This document shows positions 14,691 to 22,872 of a stretch of 28,188 bases of DNA, piece by piece. Location of the stretch: assembly GCA_964476375.1 (NCBI GenBank), contig CAYYZW010000316.1, forward strand, positions 1-28,188, written 5' to 3'. Both the position numbers and the translations under genes were made by a program. This DNA is from SAT2750 sp964476375 (GTDB lineage: Bacteria > Planctomycetota > Planctomycetia > Pirellulales > Pirellulaceae). Position 1 is the first letter of the stretch, and each line of letters starts with the position of its first letter. Below the pieces are notes generated by a model. That model was not told where the DNA came from. It ran no database searches and worked only from the letters and a program-made list of their open reading frames with translations.

Positions 14691-15014
14691 CTAGCGGGTG
14701 GTTGCCTTGATCTTGATGTCGACACCAGCAGGCAGGTTCAGCTTGTTAAGTGCCTCAACGGTCTTTGCCGAAGCCTGCACGATATCGATTAATCGCTTGT
14801 GTGTACGAATTTCAAACTGGGTTCGGGCCTTCTTGTTCACGTGCGGCCCTGCCAGCACGGTGTATCGCTCAATGCGGGTGGGAAGCGGAATCGGCCCATG
14901 AACTTCCGAGTGGGTACGTTTGGCCGTCTCCACAATTTCCTGGGCGCTCTGGTCCAGAGTCGAGTGGTCGTATGCTTCCATCCGAATTCGAATTACTTCT
15001 GTCTGGCCAGCCAC
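14691..15014 (-). CDS. rpsJ: 30S ribosomal protein S10
   Basis: S10 is in the 30S head and also forms antitermination complexes with NusB. The 107 aa product MAGQTEVIRIRMEAYDHSTLDQSAQEIV..., with GPIPLPTRIERYTVLAGPHVNKKARTQFEIRTHKRLIDI, matches S10 end to end. The start is GTG (15012-15014), with GGGAGAG upstream. It opens the S10 cluster, 223 bp after fusA; tuf, often found between these genes, is absent. It ends with TAG. The following 156 bp to rplC hold only short inverted repeats (GGCT/AGCC and CATG/CATG). Confidence 0.97.
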   Translation of the reverse strand: MAGQTEVIRIRMEAYDHSTLDQSAQEIVETAKRTHSEVHGPIPLPTRIERYTVLAGPHVNKKARTQFEIRTHKRLIDIVQASAKTVEALNKLNLPAGVDIKIKATTR

Positions 15015-15157
15015 CAGGTCTCTCCCGCGTCTTCCCCCATACTGCCAAACTCTGGCTGTGATGACGGAAGAGGTTCAAATTTCAAACAACAGCAAGGGGT
15101 GACAGCGTGATGACACACAGCTCCCCTTACCCCCTTTTTAAAGGGTGGAAACCTCCG

Positions 15158-15186
15158 ATCTTATGTCTCCGGATGGCAATCGTCAA
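15158..15186 (-). promoter_or_regulatory. Candidate promoter of the S10 cluster
   Basis: On the minus strand, TTGACG (15181-15186, 5 of 6 to TTGACA) is followed after exactly 17 bases by TAAGAT (15158-15163, 4 of 6 to TATAAT, with the key TA and final T present). A start near 15151 would give a leader of about 135 bases before rpsJ. It begins with the inverted repeat CCCTTT/AAAGGG (15132-15145). A weaker hairpin (15209-15225) lies upstream after the fusA stop. This is only a consensus match. Confidence 0.45.
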
Positions 15187-15238
15187 CAGGACTGTCTCCC
15201 ATTTTGGGCCCTTCTATGAAGAGGGAAGGTGGGCAAAT

Positions 15239-17335
15239 CTAGAATTGGAATAACTTCAAATCCGATTCAGGGGCAGGGGCGTAATGAAGCGGTTCGATGG
15301 AGCAGCTGGCGCGTCCCTGGCTGAGGCTGCGCATCGCGTTCGAGTAGCCAAAAAGCTCCTTGAGAGGTGCGTTGGCTTCAATGTCCGCCCGTTCACCATG
15401 GTTCTCGGTCTGCACGATCACTGCCCGTCGCTGTTGAAGATCGCTGACGAATTCTCCCAGGTAGGAGTCCGGGGTGGTGATGTTGAGTTTCATAATTGGC
15501 TCAAGTAACACGGGCTGCGCCTGCTGAAGCCCCTTCTCAAAGGCGTCGTTGACGGCTATCCGGAACGCCACTTCGTCGGATCCTTCCTCGGGGAGGTCCA
15601 CCTCGAGCAAGCTGACCTGAATACGCATCAGCGCGAAACCAGCGATCGGCCCACCTCCCTGGCCACAGGAATGGAGTTCTTCGATGATGGTTTCCAGGAT
15701 GTTCCCTGGGATATCGAGTGCGGATGCCAGGTTTCGTACTTCCACTCCCTGGTTTTGTCCCACGATGGGCTCCATTCGCAGCGTCAGGCCAGCTGTTTTA
15801 TGCTGGCCGGCAATCTGGCGGTTACAGACGCCAGTGACGTCGACCTTTTTCTGTACTGTCTCCCGGTAGCTGACCTGTGGCTTGTGGAATTTAATATTCA
15901 GGTTGAATTCTCGCAGCAGGCGGTTCTTGATCACCTCCAGGTGTAATTCCCCCATTCCACAAAGCAGCGTCTGTCCGGTATCTCCACTGACCACCTCCAG
16001 TGTCGGATCCTGCCGGGTGATCATTTCCAGGGTATCTGCCAGCTTCTTTCGCTCCGTCGCCGTCTCCGGTTCGATAGACATCGAGATCACGGTTTCCGGA
16101 AAGTCGATGGATTCCAGCACCAGTGGTTCTTTTGCGTCGCATAGGGTATCCCCGGTCACCGAGTTGCGGAGGCCGATAATCCCCACGATATCTCCGGCCT
16201 GGACCGAGTCGACCTGCCCCTGGGACTCCTTGCGGGTGGCATGGATTTGCCAGAGCTGGGAGACATTGTCCTTGACGTCGCGTCCCGGGTTATAGATCCG
16301 TGAGTTAGCCTTGAGCGACCCTGAGTAGATGCGGGCCCAGGTGAGGTCACCGGTGCGTGCCGGCAGGACCTTGAAGACCAGCCCACAGAAAGGATCCTCC
16401 GGATCGGGTCGACGGGTCACGGTTTCTGGTTCGCCGGACTTCTTGGTGCTGGGCAGATGGCCTTCCACCGGTGGTCGCTCGAGTGGACTGGGGAGATATC
16501 GAGCCACGCCATCGAGAACCGGTTGCACGCCGATACCATGAAGTGCTGTTCCACATAATACCGGCTGGAAGAGCTGACCAATCGTGGCATCGCGGAGCAC
16601 GTGATGAATTAACTTCGCCGGGATCTCCTCTTCCTGCAGGGCCAGTTCCAGCATTTCGTCGCTACATTCAAAGAGCGATTCGAGTAGCCGTTCCCGCCAG
16701 ATTTCAGCGTCCGCCAGTAATTCCTCGGGAATCTCATGGGCCTTGATGCTGTCTCCCTGGTCACCCTCAAAGACCAGCATTTTCATTTCGACCAGGTCAA
16801 TCACTGCCTGGAATGGGTTGTCCATGTGTGCCGGCCCGGCACCGACCGGGATCTGGATTGCCACGGGCTTGGCCCGTAATCGGTCGCCGATATCCTCAAG
16901 GACCCGTTCAAAGTCGGCACCCTCCCGATCCATCTTGTTAATGAAAACAATCCGTGGAACCTGGTAGCGGTCGGCCTGTCTCCAGACCGTCTCACTTTGT
17001 GCCTCCACTCCTTCCCGGGCACTGAATACAACCACGGCCCCGTCCAGGACCCGCAGGCAGCGTTCGACCTCGGCAGTGAAGTCCACATGACCGGGGGTAT
17101 CCAGCAGGTTGATGTGGGAATCCTTCCAGTCAAACGTCACGCAGGCAGCATAGATGGTTATGCCACGTTCCTGTTCTTCTGGATCGTCATCGGTCTCGGT
17201 GGTTCCCTTGTCAACCATCCCGACGCGGTGCTTGGCACCACTATAGAAAAGCATCCGCTCGGTCACGGTTGTCTTGCCGGCATCAATATGGGCGATGATG
17301 CCGATGTTACGGATGTTCTCTATACGGCGAGCCAT
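15239..17335 (-). CDS. fusA: Elongation factor G, divergent type
   Basis: EF-G is the translational GTPase for tRNA-mRNA translocation and, with RRF, for ribosome recycling. The 698 aa product starts MARRIENIRNIGIIAHIDAG with the P-loop AHIDAGKTT (15-23), switch II DTPGHVDF, NKMD, and domains II to V ending SLSQGRASCSIEPLHYAPAP. It departs from canonical EF-G in switch I (PEEQERGITIYAA in place of MEQERERGITI), in domain IV (no GRGQYGHV), and at the domain IV tip. There LPEEGSDEVAF replaces YH(D/E)VDSSEMAF, so the His equivalent to E. coli H583 is Pro582. The start is the ATG at 17333-17335; an upstream open extension of 25 codons is not EF-G-like. It may be a specialised paralogue. It ends with TAG, and no tuf follows. 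Confidence 0.94.
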   Translation of the reverse strand: MARRIENIRNIGIIAHIDAGKTTVTERMLFYSGAKHRVGMVDKGTTETDDDPEEQERGITIYAACVTFDWKDSHINLLDTPGHVDFTAEVERCLRVLDGAVVVFSAREGVEAQSETVWRQADRYQVPRIVFINKMDREGADFERVLEDIGDRLRAKPVAIQIPVGAGPAHMDNPFQAVIDLVEMKMLVFEGDQGDSIKAHEIPEELLADAEIWRERLLESLFECSDEMLELALQEEEIPAKLIHHVLRDATIGQLFQPVLCGTALHGIGVQPVLDGVARYLPSPLERPPVEGHLPSTKKSGEPETVTRRPDPEDPFCGLVFKVLPARTGDLTWARIYSGSLKANSRIYNPGRDVKDNVSQLWQIHATRKESQGQVDSVQAGDIVGIIGLRNSVTGDTLCDAKEPLVLESIDFPETVISMSIEPETATERKKLADTLEMITRQDPTLEVVSGDTGQTLLCGMGELHLEVIKNRLLREFNLNIKFHKPQVSYRETVQKKVDVTGVCNRQIAGQHKTAGLTLRMEPIVGQNQGVEVRNLASALDIPGNILETIIEELHSCGQGGGPIAGFALMRIQVSLLEVDLPEEGSDEVAFRIAVNDAFEKGLQQAQPVLLEPIMKLNITTPDSYLGEFVSDLQQRRAVIVQTENHGERADIEANAPLKELFGYSNAMRSLSQGRASCSIEPLHYAPAPESDLKLFQF

Positions 17336-17398
17336 GGTGGTCAACCGTGATTCGGGGTGGGGTGTCGTTGTGAAATTTAGCGGCACGGCGCATAAAGA

Positions 17399-17426
17399 AC
17401 GCCGCGTCACGGGATGGATGCGGCGT
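17399..17426 (-). promoter_or_regulatory. Inverted repeat in rpsG-fusA gap
   Basis: ACGCCGC (17399-17405) and GCGGCGT (17420-17426) form a perfect 7-bp GC-rich stem with a 14-base loop. On the minus strand it is followed by TCTTTATG, a weak T-rich stretch. It lies between rpsG and fusA and could be a partial terminator that lowers fusA expression relative to rpsL and rpsG. The function is inferred. Confidence 0.4.
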
Positions 17427-17443
17427 CCGGTTTCTCTTGTTCT

Positions 17444-17914
17444 TTACCAGGCAAAGTGGGCAAATGCCTTGTTGGCGTCTGCCATCCGGTGGACATTTTC
17501 ACGGCGTGTCATGGCAGCTCCCTCCTTGTTGTAAGCGGCAAAAAGTTCATCGGCCAGTTTTTTCGCCGTGGTGACTCCCTTCTTCTCACGCATTGCAATC
17601 AGGATCCAGCGAAAGGCCAGGGATTGCTGGCGGTTCTTGCTAACCTGCATTGGAACCTGGTAGGCAGCACCACCGACACGCTTGGAGCGAACTTCAATAT
17701 GTGGCTTGACGTTCTCGATTGCCGTGGTAAAGACCTCCAGTGGGTCCGCATCCGGCAGGCGCTGTTGGAGATCATCCAGGGCCGTGTAGAAGATATTCTG
17801 GGCAATGGTCTTCTTGCCTGCCAGCATCAGGCAGTTGATAAACTTGCTGGCAAGCAGCGAGTTGTACCGTGGATCCGGTTTAAGTTGTTTACGACTGGCA
17901 GTAATACGTCCCAT
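17444..17914 (-). CDS. rpsG: 30S ribosomal protein S7
   Basis: S7 nucleates 30S head assembly and lies near the E site; in E. coli it represses the str operon. The 156 aa product is a full-length S7: MGRITASRKQLKPDPRYNSLLASKFINCLMLAGKKTIAQNI, ENVKPHIEVRSKRVGGAAYQVPMQVSKNRQQSLAFRW, ENVHRMADANKAFAHFAW. The ATG is at 17912-17914. It is 27 bp after rpsL. Confidence 0.98.
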   Translation of the reverse strand: MGRITASRKQLKPDPRYNSLLASKFINCLMLAGKKTIAQNIFYTALDDLQQRLPDADPLEVFTTAIENVKPHIEVRSKRVGGAAYQVPMQVSKNRQQSLAFRWILIAMREKKGVTTAKKLADELFAAYNKEGAAMTRRENVHRMADANKAFAHFAW

Positions 17915-17941
17915 TTTTATCTTTCGTCGGTCCCTTGAACC

Positions 17942-18310
17942 TTAAGGTTTTTTTACCCCGTAACGACTTCGAGACTGCCGGCGTCCCTCGACTCCCAAGG
18001 TGTCAAGCGACCCACGAACCACCTGGTAACGGACACCGGGAAGATCCCGGATACGGCCGCCCCGCACGAGTACGATCGAGTGTTCCTGCAGATTATGTCC
18101 TTCTCCCGGAATGTAAACAGTCGTTTCCTTGCCGTTGGAAAGTCTTACCCGGGTGATTTTTCGCAGTGCTGAATTCGGCTTCTTGGGGGTCATGGTACGC
18201 ACCTGCAGGCAGACTCCCTGTTTCTGCGGGCAGCGATCCAGCACGGGGGCCTTGGATTGCTTGCGCTTCTGCTTGCGTTTCTTGCGTACGAGTTGGTTAA
18301 TTGTCGGCAT
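17942..18310 (-). CDS. rpsL: 30S ribosomal protein S12
   Basis: S12 monitors decoding at the A site and is the classical target of streptomycin-resistance mutations. The 122 aa product has MPTINQLVRKKRKQKRKQSK, TMTPKKPNSALRKITRVRL (keeping Lys43), GEGHNLQEHSIVLVRGGRIRDLPGVRYQVVRG. Position 88 is Arg (codon at 18047-18049), where E. coli and most bacteria have Lys (K87 in mature E. coli numbering). AAGG lies before the ATG (18308-18310). It is 132 bp after rpoC; that gap holds two hairpins and a promoter-like sequence. Confidence 0.98.
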   Translation of the reverse strand: MPTINQLVRKKRKQKRKQSKAPVLDRCPQKQGVCLQVRTMTPKKPNSALRKITRVRLSNGKETTVYIPGEGHNLQEHSIVLVRGGRIRDLPGVRYQVVRGSLDTLGVEGRRQSRSRYGVKKP

Positions 18311-18348
18311 GCGCCAGCCTTTTCAAGTTATCCAGTGGTTTCGTTTCT

Positions 18349-18371
18349 CTTTCCTCCCAACGGGAGGAAAG
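18349..18371 (-). promoter_or_regulatory. Strong 10-bp hairpin in rpoC-rpsL gap
   Basis: CTTTCCTCCC (18349-18358) and GGGAGGAAAG (18362-18371) form a perfect 10-bp stem with a 3-base loop. It is about 40-60 bases before the rpsL start. On the minus strand it is followed by AGAAACG, not T residues, so it is not a standard intrinsic terminator. It could be an RNase III-type processing or stability element separating rpoBC from rpsLG. A second hairpin (GCTGGT/ACCAGC, 18423-18438) lies just after the rpoC stop. Confidence 0.5.
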
Positions 18372-18403
18372 GGCAATTCATTTTTCCGTGTGACAGACCA
18401 TCG

Positions 18404-18433
18404 AACTTAGTTGCTTTCCCCTGCTGGTGTCAA
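18404..18433 (-). promoter_or_regulatory. Weak candidate promoter before rpsL
   Basis: On the minus strand a perfect TTGACA (18428-18433) is followed after 18 bases by TAAGTT (18404-18409), which matches TATAAT only at the T, A and final T. The -35 overlaps the loop of a small hairpin. If active it would transcribe the str cluster from within the rpoC-rpsL gap. The evidence is weak. Confidence 0.28.
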
Positions 18434-18442
18434 CCAGCCTGC

Positions 18443-21400
18443 CTATTCTTCTTCTGCTGGTGGCTCCACGGTTCCCAGCAGGGATTCGAGCGATGGTGGT
18501 GGAACGCCCTCTCCACCATCGTCCACGGCTGCCGGGTCGGTTGCCACGTCCGCAGCACCCTCGTCTTCCCCCTGGAGCAGGGGAAACTGTTTCGTCAGAG
18601 CCTGTTCTTTTTCTGCAGCGATCGCCTGTAACGCTTCGGGCTGGTAACGGACTTCAGAATCCTGGAAAGTCTTGAAGCCGGTACCGGCTGGGATCAGGTG
18701 GCCGAGAATCACGTTCTCCTTGAGGCCGACCAGGTTGTCGATCTTGCCGGCCAGGGCTGCTTCGGTCAGCACCTTGGTTGTCTCCTGGAAGCTTGCCGCG
18801 GAGATAAAGCTGGAACTCTGTACGGCAGCCTTCGTGATTCCCAGCAACTGCGTACTGGCGGTGGCAGCCTTGGGGCGTTTTCCCTTGGCAGGCGTTCCGC
18901 CCAGTCCCTCGATCTGGGTGTTGGATTCCTCCAGCGTCTCCTTGGGGACAATGGCTCCCTCCTCGTAGTCGCTGTCTCCTGGATTCGAAATCTTGACGCA
19001 CTTGGCAAGGTTTGTATTGATCTTCCGGAAATCAAACTTGTCCATCACCATTCCTTCGAGCAGGCTGGTGTCACCGGCCGTCTCGATACGCACCTTGCGA
19101 AGCATGCGGGCCACAATGATCTCGACATGCTTGTCGTTAATTTCCACGCGCTGGCTACGGTAGACCTGCTGGATCTCACGGACAAGGTAATTCTGGACTT
19201 CCTCTTCTCCCTCGATGCGAAGAATATCGTGAGGAACAAGGGGGCCGTCGACGAGTGAATGTCCGGCCTTGACAATATCCCCGGTCTGAACGAGGAACCG
19301 TTTTCCATGGGGGACAAGGTGTTCACGCTCGATTCCACTTTCACTGCGAACCATGATTGGCCGCTTGCCACGTTTTCTCTCGCTCATGATCTCGACTTCC
19401 CCGTCGATCTCCGCAATCACGGCTGGATCCTTTGGCTTGCGTGCCTCGAAAATCTCGGTGACACGTGGCAGTCCACCGGTGATATCGGTCACACCGGAGG
19501 CTTCTCGCGGCGTCTTGGCAATCACCAGCCCGGCGTTGATAGTGGCTCCCTCGTCTACCTCGATATGGGCTCTTTCCGGGAGGTAATAAACATCCAGGGT
19601 ACGGCCATCCTTGTCTTCGATTACGAGTTGTGGATGCAATTCCCCCTTGTGATCCATGATCATCTTTCGCACATGTCCACTGGAGTCTTTTTCGATGCGG
19701 ACGGTTTCTCCCTCGACCACATCCTCGTAACGGACCTTGCCGGAAACCTCCGAGAGGATCGGGATACTGTGAGGATCCCATTCGCAGAGTACGCGGCCGT
19801 CCTTGACCTGCTGGTTATCTTCCACACGCAATGTGGCACCAGCGGGAATTTCATGCTTGCCCAGTTCCCGCCCCTTGGGATCGAGAATAGCAATCTCGCC
19901 GTTGCGGCTAAGGACGATATTGTTACCGTCCTCGTTTTTCACCAGACGCATCTGCGTGAAACGGACCTGGCCACCTTTCTGGGCCTTGATATCGTTTTCC
20001 TCGATGCTCGTATTCACCGTGCCGCCAATATGGAACGTCCGCATCGTCAACTGGGTGCCTGGTTCCCCGATACTCTGGGCGGCGATAATTCCGACCGCCA
20101 TACCCTCTTCCACGACGGCACCGGTTGACAGATCCATCCCATAACAGGAACGGCAAATGCCGAGCGGTGCCTCGCATGTCATCGGGCTTCGGACCTGGAT
20201 TCGTTCAAGGCCAAGGTCTTCAATCTTGCGGGCAATTTCCGGGGTGATTGCCTGGTCGGCCGCCACGATCACCTCGTCCGTGACCGGGTTGACAATATTC
20301 TTCAGGCTGACGCGACTATTGACCACGTCCGCCAATCGGACTTCGACCTTCTCGCCACGGTAGATCACGCCCTTGGTAATCCCCTGGTCCGTGCCACAGT
20401 CTTCCATGGTGATGACCACGTTCTGGGCCACGTCTGCCAGTTTCCGGGTAAGGTAACCGGAGTCCGCTGTCTTCAGGGCGGTGTCGGCCAGTCCCTTGCG
20501 GGCCCCGTGGGTGGAAGAAAAGTACTCCAGCACGGAGAGGCCTTCCCGGAAGTTCGCCTTGATCGGCGTCTCAATGATTTCGCCAGTTGGCTTGGCCATC
20601 AGGCCACGCATACCGGCCAGCTGCCGGATCTGCTCGATGCCTCCACGGGCACCGGAATGGGCCATCAGGAAGACCGGGTTAACATAGCCATGCCCGCCCC
20701 GGTCATCCGCTTCCATGGCATCCATCATCCCGGTCGTGATTTCTTCACGGGCCTGGGTCCAGATATCCAGCACCTGGTTGTAGCGTTCCATCTCCGTGAT
20801 CACGCCGCGGTTGTAATGTTTGCGGAGCTGGAGAACCTTCTTTTCGGCTTCGCGGAGGACCTGGACTTTTGTATCCGGGGTGACCAGGTCATCGGTGGCA
20901 AATGAGAGGCCACTGCGGGTACTCTCACGGAAGCCAAACTGGTTCATGTTGTCGAGCAACTCGATGGTCGGTCCACGTCCCAGCCGCTGGTAACAATCGG
21001 AGATAACGGTCGCCAGGTCGCCAGACCGGAGCCGGTAGTTGTAATAGTCCATGCCGTCGGGAAGCATCATGTTGAACTTGACCCGTCCGTAGGTCGTGTC
21101 AATCACGGCACCTTGTTGTGTTTCCGTTTCATCGTCTGCCTTGACCCGTTGGTTTTCCGGCAGCCGCACACGGATGCGGGCATGCATATCCAGGACCTTG
21201 TGGGAATAAGCCAGGTCCGCTTCTTCCGGGGAGGCAAAGGACATTCCGCTTCCTGGACGGTTGGGAAGTTCCAGGGTGGCATAGAAGCAGCCCATCACGG
21301 TGTCCTGGGAGGGACTCATGATTGGCTTTCCATTGGAAGGAGCAAAGATATTGTTCGTGGAAAGCATCAGGGTATGAGCTTCCACCTGGGCCTCGATCGA

Positions 21401-22810
21401 GAGCGGCAGGTGAACAGCCATCTGGTCTCCGTCGAAGTCGGCATTGAAGCCCTTGCAGACGAGCGGATGCAGGTGGATCGCGTTTCCTTCCACAAGGATC
21501 GGTTCAAAGGCCTGGATTCCCATGCGGTGGAGCGTGGGAGCCCGGTTCAGCAAGACCGGGTGGTTCTGGATCACCTGTTCCAGGATGTCCCATACTTCCT
21601 CATCCTTGCGTTCGAGAATCTTCTTGGCGCTCTTGATCGTGTCTGCATGCCCAAGGTCCTTGAGCTTTCGGATGATGAAGGGCTGGTAGAGTTCCAGGGC
21701 AATCTTCTTGGGTAAGCCACACTGGTGCAGCTGTAAACGGGGCCCCACGACGATCACGCTTCGAGCGGAGTAATCGACTCGCTTGCCAAGCAGGTTTTCA
21801 CGGAATCGTCCCTGCTTTCCCTTGATCATATCGGTTAACGATTTAAGCGGCCGGTTGCTGCTTCCCAGGACAGGTCGCTTGCAGCGGTTATTGTCGAACA
21901 GGGCGTCGACAGACTGCTGCAGCATCCGTTTCTCGTTACGAATGATGACTTCCGGGGCATTCAGGTCCACCAGCTTGCGCAGACGGTTATTCCGGTTGAT
22001 GATCCGGCGATAGAGGTCGTTCAGGTCGCTGGTGGCGAAATTACCGGAGTCCAGCAGCACCAGGGGCCGCAGGTCGGGTGGAATCACAGGGATTACATCC
22101 AGCACCATCCATTCCGGCTGGTTATCACTGTCACGGATCGATTCCATGATCACCAGGCGGTTGATCAGGTCTTTTTTGGTCTGTTTTGACTTGGTTGTCG
22201 CCAGCTGTTCGCGAAGTTCCTCCGCGAGCTGTACGAGGTCCATGCGGGAGAGGAGCTTGCGGATCGCTTCGGCTCCCATGTCCGCTTCAAAACTGCCATC
22301 CCCCCATTGCTGGCGGGCCGCGCGAAATTCTTCCTCGGTCAGCAGTTGCTGGTTCTCCAGCTCGGTATCCCCCTTGTCGACGACGACATAGTCCTGGAAG
22401 TAGATCACTTTTTCCAGGCTGGTTGTTTTCATGGCCAGCAGGTTTCCCAGCCGGCTGGGCATGGCCTTGAAGAACCAGATGTGCACGACCGGGGCAGCTA
22501 GCTCAATATGCCCCATCCGCTTGCGGCGAACCCGGGAATGCGTGACCTTGACCCCGCAGCGGTCGCATATCATCCCCTTGTATTTCATGCCGCGGTACTT
22601 TCCACAGGCACATTCCCAGTCCTTTTCCGGTCCGAAAATCCGCTCACAGAAAAGCCCGTCCTTTTCCGGCCGGTAGGTCCGGTAATTGATCGTCTCGGGT
22701 TTCTTGATTTCACCGAACGACCAGCTGCGGATATCGTGTGGCCTTGCCAGGCTGACTTTTACCGAAGCGTAGTCATTGATGCGGTCAAAAGAGCTGTCGC
22801 CAATCGTCAT
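18443..22810 (-). CDS. rpoC: DNA-directed RNA polymerase subunit beta'
   Basis: RpoC carries the catalytic Mg of RNA polymerase. The 1455 aa product has the N-terminal zinc ribbon (CACGKYRG...MICDRCGVKV), the sigma-binding coiled coil, the invariant NADFDGDQMAVHLPLS (around residue 455), the trigger loop and bridge helix region (GARGGIEQIRQLAGMRGLMAKPTGEIIETPI), and the second zinc site (CEAPLGICRSCYG). The last ~45 residues form an acidic, Pro-rich tail ending VEPPAEEE. AGGGAG lies about 10 bases before the ATG (22808-22810). It ends with TAG and lies 62 bp after rpoB. Confidence 0.98.
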   Translation of the reverse strand: MTIGDSSFDRINDYASVKVSLARPHDIRSWSFGEIKKPETINYRTYRPEKDGLFCERIFGPEKDWECACGKYRGMKYKGMICDRCGVKVTHSRVRRKRMGHIELAAPVVHIWFFKAMPSRLGNLLAMKTTSLEKVIYFQDYVVVDKGDTELENQQLLTEEEFRAARQQWGDGSFEADMGAEAIRKLLSRMDLVQLAEELREQLATTKSKQTKKDLINRLVIMESIRDSDNQPEWMVLDVIPVIPPDLRPLVLLDSGNFATSDLNDLYRRIINRNNRLRKLVDLNAPEVIIRNEKRMLQQSVDALFDNNRCKRPVLGSSNRPLKSLTDMIKGKQGRFRENLLGKRVDYSARSVIVVGPRLQLHQCGLPKKIALELYQPFIIRKLKDLGHADTIKSAKKILERKDEEVWDILEQVIQNHPVLLNRAPTLHRMGIQAFEPILVEGNAIHLHPLVCKGFNADFDGDQMAVHLPLSIEAQVEAHTLMLSTNNIFAPSNGKPIMSPSQDTVMGCFYATLELPNRPGSGMSFASPEEADLAYSHKVLDMHARIRVRLPENQRVKADDETETQQGAVIDTTYGRVKFNMMLPDGMDYYNYRLRSGDLATVISDCYQRLGRGPTIELLDNMNQFGFRESTRSGLSFATDDLVTPDTKVQVLREAEKKVLQLRKHYNRGVITEMERYNQVLDIWTQAREEITTGMMDAMEADDRGGHGYVNPVFLMAHSGARGGIEQIRQLAGMRGLMAKPTGEIIETPIKANFREGLSVLEYFSSTHGARKGLADTALKTADSGYLTRKLADVAQNVVITMEDCGTDQGITKGVIYRGEKVEVRLADVVNSRVSLKNIVNPVTDEVIVAADQAITPEIARKIEDLGLERIQVRSPMTCEAPLGICRSCYGMDLSTGAVVEEGMAVGIIAAQSIGEPGTQLTMRTFHIGGTVNTSIEENDIKAQKGGQVRFTQMRLVKNEDGNNIVLSRNGEIAILDPKGRELGKHEIPAGATLRVEDNQQVKDGRVLCEWDPHSIPILSEVSGKVRYEDVVEGETVRIEKDSSGHVRKMIMDHKGELHPQLVIEDKDGRTLDVYYLPERAHIEVDEGATINAGLVIAKTPREASGVTDITGGLPRVTEIFEARKPKDPAVIAEIDGEVEIMSERKRGKRPIMVRSESGIEREHLVPHGKRFLVQTGDIVKAGHSLVDGPLVPHDILRIEGEEEVQNYLVREIQQVYRSQRVEINDKHVEIIVARMLRKVRIETAGDTSLLEGMVMDKFDFRKINTNLAKCVKISNPGDSDYEEGAIVPKETLEESNTQIEGLGGTPAKGKRPKAATASTQLLGITKAAVQSSSFISAASFQETTKVLTEAALAGKIDNLVGLKENVILGHLIPAGTGFKTFQDSEVRYQPEALQAIAAEKEQALTKQFPLLQGEDEGAADVATDPAAVDDGGEGVPPPSLESLLGTVEPPAEEE

Positions 22811-22872
22811 TGAGTCGTGCTCCCTTTAGGGGACTGGTGTTAAAAGGATCTATATGCCGTTGGGTTCTGTGG

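Noticed and set aside
13797..14792. 331-codon plus-strand frame opposite rplC and the rpsJ-rplC gap
   Set aside because: It is antisense to L3 and runs into rpsJ; there is no SD-like context or motif supporting it.
17336..17410. 25-codon N-terminal extension of EF-G
   Set aside because: It contains non-conserved sequence and part of the hairpin after rpsG; family proteins begin near MARRIENIRNIGI.
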